Origin: Cubamyces lactineus
Lineage: Eukaryota > Basidiomycota > Agaricomycetes > Polyporales > Polyporaceae
DNA: 64,000 nt
Direction: 5' to 3'
Assembly: GCA_022376465.1 (NCBI GenBank)
Contig: JACDTU010000002.1
Span: 2,108,001 to 2,172,000, forward strand
Below the pieces are notes generated by a model. The model made no database searches. It was not told the DNA's origin and saw nothing but the letters and a program-made list of their open reading frames with translations. Position 1 is the first letter of the stretch, and every line of letters begins with the position of its first letter. Made by a program: the position numbers and the translations under genes. Below are positions 1 through 11,598 of the stretch, piece by piece.

Positions 1-420
1 CATGGCTGGACAAGCGCTGTGGCTGGAGGTGGTCTGACAGGATTGGGGTGAGGGCGCCTGGGAGAGCAGGATCGCGTGACGGGATGCCGGAGTCGCGCAA
101 AGGCGTTGGGGAGCCGGCACCGTTCGTGGACCCACCGCCCAGCCAGAGCCAGTCCGTACACAGAAATGCGGCCTAAAAGATAGGAGCCTTCCTCTCGCCC
201 TCTCTCTCTCTTCCATCCTTCTCTCCACGTCGTCTGCCGTCATCGCTGCTGCTGCTGCCGTCCCACAGCGCGGTCCCGACTGTCGTTTTCTTACGTCTCA
301 CTTGACGAGCCGAGCGCAAAAGCCGACCCGCGTTCAGACAACTTCGCACACAGAGCCTGCCCAATTCCGTGTCTCTGTCTGTAGAACATTCTTCCACTTC
401 CCCCCGACACGCAGAACCCC
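1..420. other. Left edge and upstream region of adenylate kinase; no supported gene
   Basis: No reading frame here could be tied to a protein family. A plus-strand frame is open from the window edge to a TGA at 49-51 and could be the last codons of a truncated gene; a minus-strand ATG at 3..1 could equally be a start. Neither can be decided from 50 bases. The pyrimidine-rich stretch at about 187-235 lies upstream of the adenylate kinase start and fits a fungal promoter or leader. Confidence 0.3.
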
Positions 421-1866
421 ATGTCTTCTCTCCTTCGGCCGAGCGCGACGTCCGCCGCTGCCTCCTCGTGGCTACTCGCCGCTGCCTCCACCTCCACTCC
501 GAGTCATACGCGACATGCCGCGGTCTGCTGCAGGCGCGCTGCTGCTACCGCCAGTGTGAATCTCAGGCGCGGGATTAGCCAATCTGCAGCCCCGCGCAAG
601 GCCATCCCGTTCACGCTCAACACGTCGCGCTCCGAAACCGCCCCTGCTCAGGACGCGGGGCACCAGCAACATGGGAATGACGGAAAGGTGCTCAGGATGA
701 TCATGTTCGGTGCGTGAACTTTCGTTAGACACGCATGACGTCGGTACCTGCGCTACTGTGCGTCCGTGTCCGTAGCGATGCACCCGTCAAGTGCGCGGAT
801 CCCTCTGAGCTTGTGGGACTGATTCGTTTGGTTTGTCCGTGTAGGTAAGCCTGGTGCGGGGAAGGGCACGCTCTCGGGGCGGCTCGTGAAGAAGTACGAT
901 ATTGTGTCCATGTCGACCGGGGACCTCCTCCGGCAACATATCGCAGAGAAGTGCGTCCATATTAACAGCTTCCCGGGGACGACGCGTTGAGAAGACTTGC
1001 TGCCGTGTTCAGGACGGAGGTCGGCCTGCTCGCAGAGTCCATCGTGGCGTCAGGAGGTCTCTTGCCTGATGATGTCATGCTCAAGGTCGTAACGAGCAAG
1101 CTTGACGCGTTGCAGAACAGGGTGAGTGGAAGTGTGTAGGACCTAGTTGAATTTGTATACTGAAATGTGCTCTTATAGCACTGGATCCTAGACGGCTTCC
1201 CTCGGACACTCGGACAGGGAAAGCTTCTTGACGCACATCTACAGTCAGTTTCTTGCCGTGCCAGACCGGTAGTTCTATCTGAGAACTCATCGTGCTGATG
1301 ACCGTGTGTAGTACGAAGGGCACACCGCTCAGCCTCATCGTTAACCTCGACGTGCCAGACGACGTAATCCTGAGCCGTATCTCGGACCGCTGGGTGCATC
1401 TTCCTTCAGGTCGCGTCTACAACCTCTCGTACAACCCACCCAAGGTCCCCGGGCACGACGATGAGACAGGCGAGCCGCTCACGAAGCGGCCAGACGACAA
1501 CCCCGTGCGTCCATTTCGCAAACTCCTATCTACCACATCGCATGCAGTATGACTCACCCTGCGTCCGTTCCCACACAGGAGATCTTCGCTCGCCGGCTGG
1601 AACAATTCTACGCGTCGACCTCTCCGCTGCTCGCGTACTACAGCGCGCAGGCGGCAGGCTCTGCGGCGGCCACGCGCCTGGTGACGCTCGCCGGCTCGAC
1701 GTCGGACGAAATCTGGCCGCAGCTCGAGAACGTCCTCCGCACGCACTTCCCGGCCGTCAAGGAGCGCCAGGACGTGAAGCGGCGGAACAGCCTGTCGGAT
1801 GCGCTCCTCGCGCAGCGCGAGCGGGAGCGCAGAGATAAGGGTGAGGCGGCGGTGCGGAATGCTTGA
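421..1866 (+). CDS. ADK2: Mitochondrial adenylate kinase, GTP:AMP phosphotransferase (AK3/ADK2 type)
   Basis: This enzyme transfers phosphate between nucleoside triphosphates and AMP, probably in the mitochondrial matrix. Six exons (421-709, 845-950, 1013-1121, 1179-1243, 1312-1504, 1579-1866) join in frame to 349 residues. The P-loop reads GKPGAGKGT at about residues 97-105, built across the first intron. It is followed by the AMP-binding block MSTGDLLRQH, the DGFPRT motif, and a long LID containing RWVHLPSGRVYN and GEPLTKRPDDNP. The LID lacks the zinc cysteines of some bacterial enzymes, as is usual for the AK3 branch. The N-terminal 90 or so residues are rich in Ser, Ala and Arg with few acidic residues, fitting a mitochondrial presequence, though a long one. 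The start is the first ATG in frame. The family is certain; the ADK2 rather than ADK1 assignment rests on the presequence and LID. Confidence 0.92.
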
Positions 1867-2157
1867 GGGGTCGTGCGCTGGCTGCCGTGGAGTGCGTGAT
1901 GCGTGCTTTTGCTGTATACCTACATCAACGCCTACTGCTATGTAGTCTCGTGTGCTTGGATTTGATGAGATATTGTGAAGACCTCATCAGGGGCGATTTC
2001 TTTTGAGTGCTACATATCACTACAAACCAACGGTACAAATTCTACAACAACATAAAAGCAGACTTATTATGACACAAGGGATCGTCGTTCCTTGCCGCTG
2101 TTATTGCAGAGCGTACCTGCGCCGAAAGTCAGCTTGCTTCAACGCGGATTCGTCGAC

Positions 2158-3262
2158 CTATCTCACGCACATCTTTACGGGGTACAACCCTTCTGGGAAC
2201 CCACACTGGATCTGCTCGTGTACGACACGAAGGCCGGCTTCAGCGAACGCTTGCTTCCACGCCAGGTCCGATCTGGAACACGGTACAACACCACAACAGC
2301 TCAGATCCTACGCACATCGACACCATGCACGGGACTGACCTTGTCAAACTCGAATCGCTCTCGTCGAACACTACACGCGGCTCGCCCTTTTCAGAGCAGA
2401 GGTTCTCCTTCACGATGATGAAGCCCCGTGCAGGATCCCGCAGTGCGGCCTTGCTCCTCCGGAAGAACGCGACGAGGTCCGGATCGCTCATCGCCCCGAG
2501 GCACCACTGGCACACCACCACGTCGAAGCCAGAATCGAGGTCGTCCTCAGCCGGAGCGTACCCCACCCGTCCGAGGATCTTCGCCTTGCCCGAGTCGACG
2601 CCAGCCGACGGCCGCGCGGGGTCAAAGTCCTGCAGCGTCGCCTGCACGAACGTGACGCTCTTGCTCCCGTCGGCGATGCCCTTCCACGGCGCCGCCTCCG
2701 GGTTCGCGTCCTCCGCGATCGACGCGTTCGCGTTCGCGCCTGCGGATGTGGATGCGCGCTCGCTCGCGCGCCCGCGCCGGACGGCCTCGGCGATGAAGCG
2801 CTCGACGGGCTCGACGAGGAGGACGTCTGCGAAGAGGTGGAGGAGCACGTCCGAGGTCACACGGCCGACTCCCGCGCCAACGTCGAGCACGCGCGTGCGC
2901 CGTGCGGAGAGCGGGGTGGCGGGGGCGTGCAGTGGGCGGATGGCGGAGGGGACGGTGCAGAGCTCCGGGAGGAGGTACATGAGGAATTGGCGGGTGCCTA
3001 GGGCGTCGACTCTAGGGAGGGACTAGCGAGGCATGGGTTCAGTATATATCTTGACGTAGGTAGACGTGCGAGGGCGAGATTTACCCCGTTGCCAAAGCCG
3101 CCTGCGAATGAATATCATGATGCGCGGCGGGCGAGAGGAATTTGGGGAAAACGGCCTACCGAGGACGCCATCGTAGCTCGCAGGCTGGCTCTCCCAGTAC
3201 TTGATGCCCTCTTCGACGTCGGGATCTGGTACCGTTGAGGGATCTGAACTTGTTGCGCTCAT
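2158..3262 (-). CDS. TAE1: N-terminal Xaa-Pro-Lys alpha-N-methyltransferase (NTM1/TAE1 family)
   Basis: This SAM-dependent enzyme methylates the alpha-amino group of proteins whose processed N-terminus is Xaa-Pro-Lys, such as ribosomal proteins. Four exons on the minus strand (3160-3262, 3085-3101, 2340-3022, 2158-2272) give 305 residues in a continuous frame. The family hallmark GIKYWESQPASYDGVLGG lies near the N-terminus, followed by the SAM-binding motif LDVGAGVGRVT, the block VVCQWCLGAMSD, and the C-terminal EGLYPVKM. The second exon is only 17 nt and supplies GGFGNG. The insert between the SAM motif and the core is longer than in the human enzyme and rich in Ala and Ser. The gene converges with the adenylate kinase (291 bp between stops) and diverges from CSM3. 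The symbol follows the yeast orthologue. Confidence 0.9.
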
Positions 3263-3481
3263 GGTTGTGAAAGAAATTAGAGGGAGAGGTAAAAGACAAG
3301 CTGTAAGCTGTGGCGGCGATTAGCTCAATCGAGAGAGGGAGGAGCGTGACATAAATGAGGTGTGACCGAATGGTGACAGACGCGTCTGTGGCACGCGACT
3401 GGCGCTCGCGATCGGACGCGACTTGGCTCAAACTCGAGCCTGCACTCTCTTGGCTCTAAGCTTGCATCGCGCACCACGTCC
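3263..3481. promoter_or_regulatory. Divergent promoter region between TAE1 and CSM3
   Basis: The 219 bases between two opposed start codons must hold the promoters and 5' leaders of both genes. No single motif was identified with confidence. Confidence 0.5.
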
Positions 3482-5023
3482 ATGGCCTCTCTTGACGATA
3501 TCTGGGATGCTCCTGCTGAGACCTCCGCTCGCTCATCCTCTCCGCCCGCGCGATACAAGGAGGGCAGCGCGTCCCCCATCCCAACGAATACGAAACGACC
3601 TGGTTCTTCACGTCCCCTCTTCCTCGACTCTGGCTCCGAGGACGAGAGCGCGGCGGCATCAAAGTCCCAATATGCATCGAAGCCCGCCTCAAACAAGCCC
3701 GACATAGATGCCTTCTTTGCCGATTTGGACGACGACCCAGAGCTGGCGTTCCAGGACCTAGCGCCCTCTCTGGACGTGGAGGCACTCAAGCGGCAGGCAG
3801 ACGCGAAGCTCGCACTGACCCCGCATCAGATCTTGCCCAGCAGCTCCCCGCCACGAGACTTCGGGCCCGAGAAATCTGGCGCGAAGGGAAAGGCAGGGGA
3901 CGGACGGGACAAGGACAGCAAGGACGACGCGCCGAAGAAGAAGCCAAAACGGCCGAAGCTGGACGAGGGCAGGCTCTGTGGTCCCAATGGGTTCCCCGCA
4001 CTCGCGAAGCAGGCGAAGGGGTTCAAGCCTAAGGGAAAGGGCCATGAGGTGAGACTTCCCCTCAGCGGACTCATCGGCAGACGGCTGATGTCTCTCTTTA
4101 CTTCTAGCTCCGAGATCTCGACAGGCTCATGAACGTGTACCAGTTCTGGGCGCACCAGATGAATCCCGGCAACCACTTCATAGATACCGTGCAGCGAGTG
4201 GAGAAGCTCTGCCACTCCAAGCGCATGCATGTACGTACACACGCCGCCAGTACCTTCGAAATGCAGCTCACATCGTGGTTGATAGGTTGCGCTGAGTGTA
4301 TGGCGCGACGAAGCCCATGGCCTACTCAATGGCCGTAAGATACCCGGGCCCGACGACCCGCTTAGCTCAGACAGCGACAGTGACCGCGAGATTGCCAGAC
4401 ACGCTCGTCTACAATCAGAAGACGACAAGAGCAAGGGCAAAGGGCCGCAGGACGTGCCCATCGCTACCGACGACGAACGTTCATCTCCTGCGAGAAGCAC
4501 GCACCGACCGTCTTTGCCTCCGTCATCGCCTTCTGCATCCAGCTCCTCCCTCGGCGCGCTCGACGACGATTTTGACATTGACGCCATGATCCGGGAGGAC
4601 GAGGCCGCTCGCGCACAACAAGCCTCTACCTCCGCCTCGACTTTTACCAAGCCACCGCAAGCCACCTACGGCGCACCACGAGGCGGCGCTGCAAACGACG
4701 AGGACGAGGCGATGTGGGACGCCGTCATGGACGACTTCGCTGACGAGCCATACGTCCCGCCCCAGCGGCACGTCAGCAGCATCCAACCCTCAGCGAGCGC
4801 TGGTGGCGCGGAAGAGGACATCGACGACGACATGTGGGATATGGTGCGGGAGATGGACACGGATGCGCCGCCGCTACCGCCCAAGTCGGGACCAGGACAG
4901 CCACCGCAACAGGCAGAGCCTATGGACCAGGAGGGGCCACCTGCACCGGAGAGCAGCGTTGCGGGTGTGGATCCTAGCAGGAGGGCGACGAACGACGAGG
5001 GGTGGGACGAGATGTACGCATAG
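3482..5023 (+). CDS. CSM3: Csm3/Swi3/TIPIN replication fork protection protein
   Basis: Csm3 (Tipin in animals, Swi3 in fission yeast) pairs with Tof1/Timeless in the nucleus to steady stalled replication forks and support checkpoint signalling. Three exons (3482-4048, 4108-4230, 4286-5023) give 475 residues. The Swi3 domain spans about residues 167-240: NGFPAL, FKPKGKGHELRDLDRLMNVY, FWAHQMNPGNHF, VQRVEKLCHSKRMH and VALSVWRDE, the last part running across two introns. The N-terminus is Ser- and Asp-rich, with a basic Lys/Pro run (KKKPKRPK) that could be a nuclear localisation signal. The C-terminal half is acidic low-complexity sequence with several DDDxW-like motifs. That tail is longer than in animal TIPIN. 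The first ATG in the exon is used. Confidence 0.92.
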
Positions 5024-6007
5024 ATTTCGACTTTTGTACTGTACGCCGTTTGGATGCTCCACTGTAATGGACCTACTCCGACTCATCTTGCCCTCGACAC
5101 TCCTTCCGACACCCGTCTCAGACCAGCTGCGCGAAGTCACAAAAAAACCCGCAACGCACATACTACGAGGACGCTAGGCAGGTGCCATAGCCTGTGAGGT
5201 TGTCACAGGTTATGAGCCCTGACTGTCGTCCTCTAGTAATTTTGATGCGCAGCGCACGCTTCGAACGCGGTAGCCGTTGCGTTGCAATCGACCGCGATCG
5301 ACAGTGCCATCGTGGCCCATACCGCTCTGCTACGGTGCATATCCTAATATTTGCCTCCCTTGCAACATGTCCACGGTATGTAGCAACGTTCTACTGGTGC
5401 AAATCGCGCCGGAGAGCGGACGGTACACTTCATCAGGTATGCCGTGGCCCGTAAGCCCGTGATACTTGAAGCTTTCGTAGCCTGACCACTTGAATGGCAA
5501 CTGAACGTGGAGATACAACGGTGGTCCCGCATTAGACGAACGAACAATATTGGACCCACGATACAGCAGCTCTATATACAAGATGTTCATCAGTACTAGC
5601 ATAATAGACTATCTATAGATCTACAGTAACTCAAGGACGGTGGCCAGGGATTCCGAGTAAGCGGCGTATGTTACAGTAAGATGGACGACTATATCTACAA
5701 GTGAATATCAAGCGGATGTACCCAAGCTAAGTGATTATGTGCGACGGTGTGCTAGACGTAGAAGCGAGTGTCGACGACAGGGACAGGTAAGTGGATGTAG
5801 CGACCAATATTGAGAGCAAGAGCGACGGAGCGGGGATTTTGTGGTTGACAGTGAGAGCGAGTAGGGTACAAGACAAGCGGTGGAAGAGGTTTGCAACGGA
5901 TGGAAATCTACAAGAGATGACGACTGGAGCAAACGTGAGACGTTGAAGCACGACGACCTGGTTGTGGTCTTTTCTGGGTGGTTGTATTCGGTATGCGGCT
6001 GCATGCA
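5024..6007. other. Intergenic region, no gene supported
   Basis: This stretch lies between the CSM3 stop and the 3' end of the small hypothetical gene on the other strand. Short open frames exist on both strands, but none shows a known motif or a plausible intron chain. The right part probably contains 3' UTR. Confidence 0.4.
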
Positions 6008-6680
6008 TTACTCGGCGCCGAAGAAGCGCTTCGCGGCCAGGATGGAGAGATACTTCCGCTTCAGCGCAGCAAAGACGTCCTACCGCGTCGAGTAGTCACG
6101 GTGTCAGTACTGGCATTGCGGTCGCGGATTTAGCGGGGTGAACAATCGGGGTATGCTCTCACGTTGATGATGGCTGCGACCTTGCTCGCACGGGGCACGT
6201 TGAGCTCATACGTGTCGGCGGCGGCTTCGTCCTCGTGCAGAGATAGCGGGTCGTCTTCGTACAGATGGGTGTCGCGTTCGAGGATTTCGGTGCAGGTGCA
6301 GACGCGTGGATACTGTAGGAAGTCGCGTTAGACGCGTTGAGAATGAGGGAAGAGCGGGGGTGATAGACGCGACACGTCAAGCACGTACCACCGGTGCTGC
6401 CACCATCTCCGACGACGAGTCCTCATCATCATGCAGGCCATCCTCGGTCTTCTACAGCGCGTCGAGACGACATGAGAGCCTGCGTGTAGCGATCGGCGTG
6501 TGTACGTACCATACGTTCCTGGTTGCGTCGTTTTGGGGAGACGAATCGGGCGTACGGGTGGAAGCGGCCCATATACGTCGAACGGTACGTGGGCAGTCGG
6601 CCGGTGCGATTGTTGCGTGATTGGAGGGAGGTCGGGACGGGGATGATGAAGGCAACGGTGGGACCGGCAGCGGAGATCAT
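6008..6680 (-). CDS. Small hypothetical protein, copy 1 of a tandem paralogous pair
   Basis: I do not recognise this family. Four exons with three phase-0 introns predict about 151 residues. The order is a hydrophobic N-terminal 15 residues, a motif RLPTYRSTYMGRFHPYARF, an acidic middle (DDEDSSSE, then YEDDPLSLHEDEAAADTYE), and a basic C-terminal helix INDVFAALKRKYLSILAAKR ending in FFGAE. The paralogue at 10841-11598 shares the tyrosine/proline motif, the C-terminal helix and the same four-exon, phase-0 structure, which supports both models. The start was placed at 6680 because it aligns with the start of the paralogue; an in-frame upstream ATG at 6893 would add 71 Pro/Leu-rich residues. There is no clear signal peptide or membrane span. 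Function is unknown. Confidence 0.6.
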
Positions 6681-7499
6681 AGGTGGTAATGCGGGAGGTA
6701 CGAGGTTCAGCACAAACACCCACCCAGCGACGAATGGAGTTGAGGATGAGGGGAGCGGCGAAAGAGAGCGTGCTGGAGATAGCGCAGCCGTAGGGGAGGG
6801 TAGAGTGATTGCGGGAGGCAGGGGAGAGAAAGATGGGGACCAGAGGAACCCGGTAGCGCATCTATATATGAGGTAAAGTGCAAGGAGGGACATACAACCT
6901 TAGAACCTGTGCACGCCTCACATCGCTTCGCCTCATCCCCTTCTGCCGATGACATCCTCAATCCCAGTAAGCTCCGCTTGCTGCAACGGGGCTACCCCAT
7001 ACACCAAGCTTCTATCATGACTTTTTCGCCGTCGAGGACCACAGAAGACCAGGTAAGCATGCCGAAAGTGACCAAGAGAACTCGCTCTAGGACGAATAGA
7101 GAGAAGACAGGACGCCGACGAGCGCTTGAGTCCTGAGTGAAAGCTTCGTATCGAGAAGGCCTACCAGAGAAAGCAGTTGAGCACACCCATAGGTTCCCAT
7201 CGCGCCTAATCTGACTGCAGGGCCCTTTTGGAATAGAAGCAAGACTGTCGCGTTAACATTCTCGCATCAGACCTAGGTCTCGGTGGCGGGAAGGACCTCT
7301 CTGGGCTAGAGGCTGGGTTTTCCCCATGGATCGTACAAGCTTCACTGACAAATCGCATCTAAGCAGTTCATCCTACATAGAATCATGGCACCCGTACAGA
7401 AAACTCTGTGCAAAACTGTGCGGGACAATCAATGACTACTCCTCGTCCTCGTCCTCATCCTAGGCTTCATGGGAACATGTCACATTTACAGTGACAGCG

Positions 7500-7630
7500 T
7501 CACGGGCGCTTTTACGTCGAGGATGATGGCGACAAGACCTGGTAAGCGTCTTGACCACAACCAACCTCCACGGAAGCCAATGCTGAACACTCATTGCGAT
7601 TTTTGACTGCCTCAAAACGTATGACTGCTT
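7500..7630. repeat. Diverged duplicated segment, copy 1
   Basis: By eye this aligns with 12480-12610. Shared stretches include gaggatg.tgg.ga..agac, ggtaag..tctt.accac, and a later gactgc.tcaaga pattern. The two copies sit upstream of the two paralogous small genes at similar distance, consistent with a diverged tandem duplication. Confidence 0.45.
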
Positions 7631-10600
7631 CAAGATATATGTCTGCACCAATAGAGCAGGAAGACACGAAGAGTGAATTGCCAAGGAGGAGCCTCAAGCT
7701 CAGGAAGACGAGAACAGTTGTGCGACCAATCCGTTGAAGGTCACGAAGAGAACCTTCGACGATGACAAGACAAGACGTATCAAATTGTATCGTGTGCAGC
7801 AAGATCCCATACGGGTTGCGGAAATAGCGGGATGACGACGCACCATGATATGGGCCATGCCTCAACAGATGGCGTCCTACCCTGCGTACGATTCGACAGA
7901 GGCGACAATCAAAAATCATAGTGATTGTAAGCAGACAGATGCGACCGTCTAGTCGTTGTATACATGTAGCCCATGGGATGGCAGTTGGAGCAGCATGGCG
8001 AGTTGGCCATTATGGCTGGCTGGTGATGCTGGGTTCGACATTGCCGGAGGAGGTAGTCTGACGATGGCAAAAGCTCCATAGGCCCAAGCGCGCATTTACC
8101 AGGGAGGCTGCTTGCACATGGTATTTCGCAAGAGAGTCGACCGGTTGTGCGTGTTACAGGGCCGCTTATTGGCGATGTACACTTCGGCAGAGAATGCAGT
8201 CGGCATCCAGCAAGAACGAAAATTCGTCAAGACCAGCACAGAGAAATATGAAAGACAAGCACAAGCGCAAGGGTTTGCGGTGGATCGGATCTACTAGCCC
8301 GAGCTAGCTGAGGATGCGAGTCAAACGCCAGAAGAGAGGTGGAAAGAGTGGGAGGCGGGAGAACGAGAGCCTCGTGGGCTGGGTGGCTAACGGATGGATC
8401 GACTCGCTCCGTCGATCGAACCGACGCGCCCACCTCGATCTCTCCCAGTTTGGCAGCCGCCGCTCGCTCGACTCCCCGAGTTCGCCTCCTGCCTTCAGCC
8501 TGTTATGCCTCTAGTTCCCTTCCAAGAACCACTCCTCGCCTAAGCGATACTTGTTGCCTCATCTACGGCATCGTCTTCAAATAACCTCTTCAAGCAGCCT
8601 CGCTCGCTTTACGCTTGCGGCCACTCCTCACGGTCGACCGGTCGTTTCACGCCTGCCCAGGCCCTACAAGACATACGATACCAGCAGCGAACCTACTTCC
8701 GTGGAGACCGAATGTCATCAGCTGGAGGTAGATAGTTGCAAGGTACGCCCACAACCTCGCGTCCCTACTCGACTTCTGGCCCGCCATGTTCTCCACTGGC
8801 CATTGCCACTGGCCATCCATCAGTCAGCTGTATCATATCACTCCCCGAAGTCAAGATCGACAGAGGCTCCCATACGGGTTCCCCGATACCAATCTCTCCC
8901 GACGCCGCCAATAGTACACTATGAGCCCCACGTACGTCCAGGGACTTCCTCGGCCCAGCAAGCGATGCACGGTAACGCGCAGACACCGCCTTTTGCAAAG
9001 TACCCCCCCGATTCCGTCCAAACCGAGAAAATGAGCACGCAGCTATATACCTCTTCGCGGCGCATACAACACTCTGAAATTATTAATACGAAGGTCACGC
9101 CTCCCAACTCTCACCGTACAACGTACGGGGAACACGTACGACGCCCAATACGCATTATCAAGCACGCATGCACGGTGGCTTCACGGAAATTATCGCGATA
9201 GGCCGTTAGACCAGTAGGCCTTTGAGAGGGGTGAGTGATTTGCGCTCATAGGTCCACATTAGATCCATGCTTAAACGTTAAACGAAGGACCTGGTTCTTA
9301 TTCCCATGTCACTCCGTGATGCGAGGTTCTCCCCGGTTGTCTGCATGGAGTGCTGGTGGTCTGATTTGCCTCGCCAAATTGGATAAACCTCATAGATGCC
9401 ACTAGATCGCCGCGACACTCGTGCCCGAACTTCCACAGTGCTGCTCGCTCTGTGAAAGGGACGGGCACTGTCCATTGCGGCTCCAAATATTAACAGAGCG
9501 CGATGATCCTGCTAGCGTGCCGCTGGAGTTGATCAGGATTCGCCCATATGCTCCTCATAGACTGCACAACTCTCCGAACGCTTCAGACACGATCAAGTCC
9601 GTTTCCGGCAGCCAACCATACCAGCTTCGCAAACGTACGGCCATCGAATCGTCCCAACGTGCCTATGTGCCCAGGGAAGCGTTGCAAGCACGAACTTCTC
9701 AAGCTGCGGACGCTTCTCGATACCTGTGGACATATGTACCCCAAGGGCAAGTCTTGTACCATCATAGGCGCGAATCGGAGGATTCCATTCCACTCATCAA
9801 TCGCGAGCGTAGTCACTACGCCATCCCTTCCACGAGGCAGTGCTCCACTACGGCTTCACCGACACGTACCGAGGCATGCACAGAGCCGAGCATCGGTCGC
9901 GGGTGTACACACGCAGCACGACGTATCGACGTCCGTACGAGGCGAATGCGGAAACACCCATGCCGCACGGGCAGTGCGCGCCCGGTATACTCGGTGGTTC
10001 TCTCGGTTCTCCAAGGATTTCCGGATTTGACAGAGCCGTTGACTGCGCGAGGACTCCTTGCACTCGGGGGCGAATGTTTAGCCGCCATTTCTACGTGTGC
10101 ATTCCGTGCGGGACTCGCGGATTTGCCTTGCTATGCTGTGGTTTACTACCCGTGGATCCCGTGTAACGCCTCCAGGCAGAGCATACAGGCTCACGCAGTG
10201 GTTTGCGAACCCTCACGGCTTCAAGCGTGGCGGTTCTCCACCGTTGTATGCAATGGCGCCTAGTGGGGTAGCCATTATTCATCCGAACGAACGGACTCTT
10301 ACGAACTAGCACTAGCTATTTATGCTATTTATTGGCACTATCTAATATGTACAACGAATTGACGACCGCCGGCGACCGCGGCGCATTTCCAAGATCTTAC
10401 TCTAGCTATGATACATCTGCAAGATGACGAGAAGGCTGGACTGGTATATGTACAACGGACAAATCAAGCGACTGTAAGCGGAGGCGGAGCTAAACGAGTG
10501 GTGGTAATATAGAGGCCAGAGGTCTCAAGACAAGGGCCTGAGAGACAAGATGGTGAGGAGTAAGCCTGAATACGAGTAAGAGCGACGAGCAAGAGCACGA

Positions 10601-10700
10601 GCAGGGACAAATATACACATGTGAAGGAGGGTCTGAGCGGGCGAACGAGAACGAGCGGGATTGCGATGGATGAGACTCTTGCGACGTTTTCTAGGAGGGC

Positions 10701-10725
10701 AGCAGCTCTACGGCGTAGAGCTGCT
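10701..10725. repeat. Perfect inverted repeat (11-bp stem, 3-nt loop) followed by a T run
   Basis: The arms AGCAGCTCTAC (10701-10711) and GTAGAGCTGCT (10715-10725) are exact reverse complements around GGC, and further T residues follow the right arm. It lies about 116 bp past the stop codon of the small gene at 10841-11598, probably in its 3' region. In bacteria such a structure would suggest a terminator; in this fungal context the role is unknown. Confidence 0.55.
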
Positions 10726-10840
10726 TTTTGTTGTTCTCAGCGAGCAGCAACGATGTTTCCGAACAAATTCGGCACGCTTGAGTTCGGTTTCGAGTAGGCG
10801 CGCAGCCGGGGTAGTGGCGCGTCACTGAGCAGTCGAAGGC

Positions 10841-11598
10841 TCATGCCTGCTTGACGTGCTCAGTCTTGAGGAAGAAGCTCCTCGCCGCTTGCAGGGAGAG
10901 GTACCTGCGGCGCAACGCGACGACCGTGTTCTGCACATCTGTTCAGCTCGGCCCAAATCTTTCAGAAACATGTGGTTAGCTTACGGAGAACGCGGCCGCG
11001 AGCTTCTTGCGGCCCAACTTCTCCGCCTTCGACTTTCGGGCGCGTTCCTCGTCGTGATCCGTCGAGTTCGTGCTGGCGGTACTAGAGGAGGCGGATTCGC
11101 GAGTGACGCCAGCATCTTCGACGTCTTCTCCTCCAAAGGTACCGTTTTCCTACGACCACCAGATGCGAAGTATTGTCAGCCATCGAGCGACGAAAAGACG
11201 CAGCTTCAGACATACCGACTCCTCACAAGCAGGTTCAGCCTCCTCCCACAGCGGTTCGTCCACATAACGATAGTCCACCGTGCTCTACGACGATAGCATA
11301 GAAAGGAAGGATGATCGGCAGCGGTTCTTGACGATGTGGTCACGGAGAACAGCAAGGTGGGACGTACCATCAACCGATCCTCATAGTGCTCCTTGGACGG
11401 CACGGGCGCGACGACTCTCGGGTAGGGGTGATAGCGCCCCATGTGAGCCATGCGGTATGCGGGGAGGCGGGATTCGGACGATCGGGAGGTGTGCACAGGC
11501 GGTGACGCAGGGGCAGGCGTAGGCGGAAATGAAGGCGCAGGGCGGGTGAGCACGAACGTGAGAGACGGGTACGGGGGGTCGATGCGGATAGAAGGCAT
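10841..11598 (-). CDS. Small hypothetical protein, copy 2 of a tandem paralogous pair
   Basis: I do not recognise this family. Four exons with phase-0 introns predict about 184 residues. A Pro/Ser-rich N-terminus leads into RLPAYRMAHMGRYHPYPRVV, then an acidic region (DEPLWEEAEPACEES and a Ser/Thr/Asp-rich segment), then a basic helix with RKSKAEKLGRKKLAAAFS joined to NTVVALRRRYLSLQAARSFF. The first intron follows a Met codon a few residues past the Tyr/Pro motif in both copies, and the final exon supplies the same short basic helix in both. Copy 2 has an extra Ser/Thr-rich insert in its third exon. The basic helix could bind nucleic acid, membrane or a protein partner; nothing in the sequence settles this. 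Confidence 0.62.

Larger units (their letters stand above)
6681..10840. other. Long spacer between the paralogous small genes, no gene supported
   Basis: About 4.2 kb without a convincing gene. Open frames up to 280 codons occur (for example 9421-10263 on the plus strand, which opens without an ATG), but their translations are compositionally random and match no family I know. A segment near 7520-7630 resembles one near 12500-12600, and a leader-like segment near 8340-8540 resembles 13330-13530, suggesting an old duplication. A 12-base perfect palindrome (AGACCTAGGTCT) lies at about 7268. Unannotated multi-exon genes or non-coding transcripts cannot be excluded. Confidence 0.35.

Noticed and set aside
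9421..10263. 280-codon plus-strand open frame in the accessory spacer
   Set aside because: It opens with GTG directly after a stop and has no ATG early on. Its Arg/Ser/Cys-rich translation shows no domain, and frames on the other strand are equally open, as expected for GC-rich spacer.
9310..10310. Apparent short direct repeat (GGTTCTCC..CGTTGT.TGCA) at about 9325 and 10230
   Set aside because: Only about 35 bases match imperfectly, with no extended similarity or target-site duplication, so chance is a sufficient explanation.
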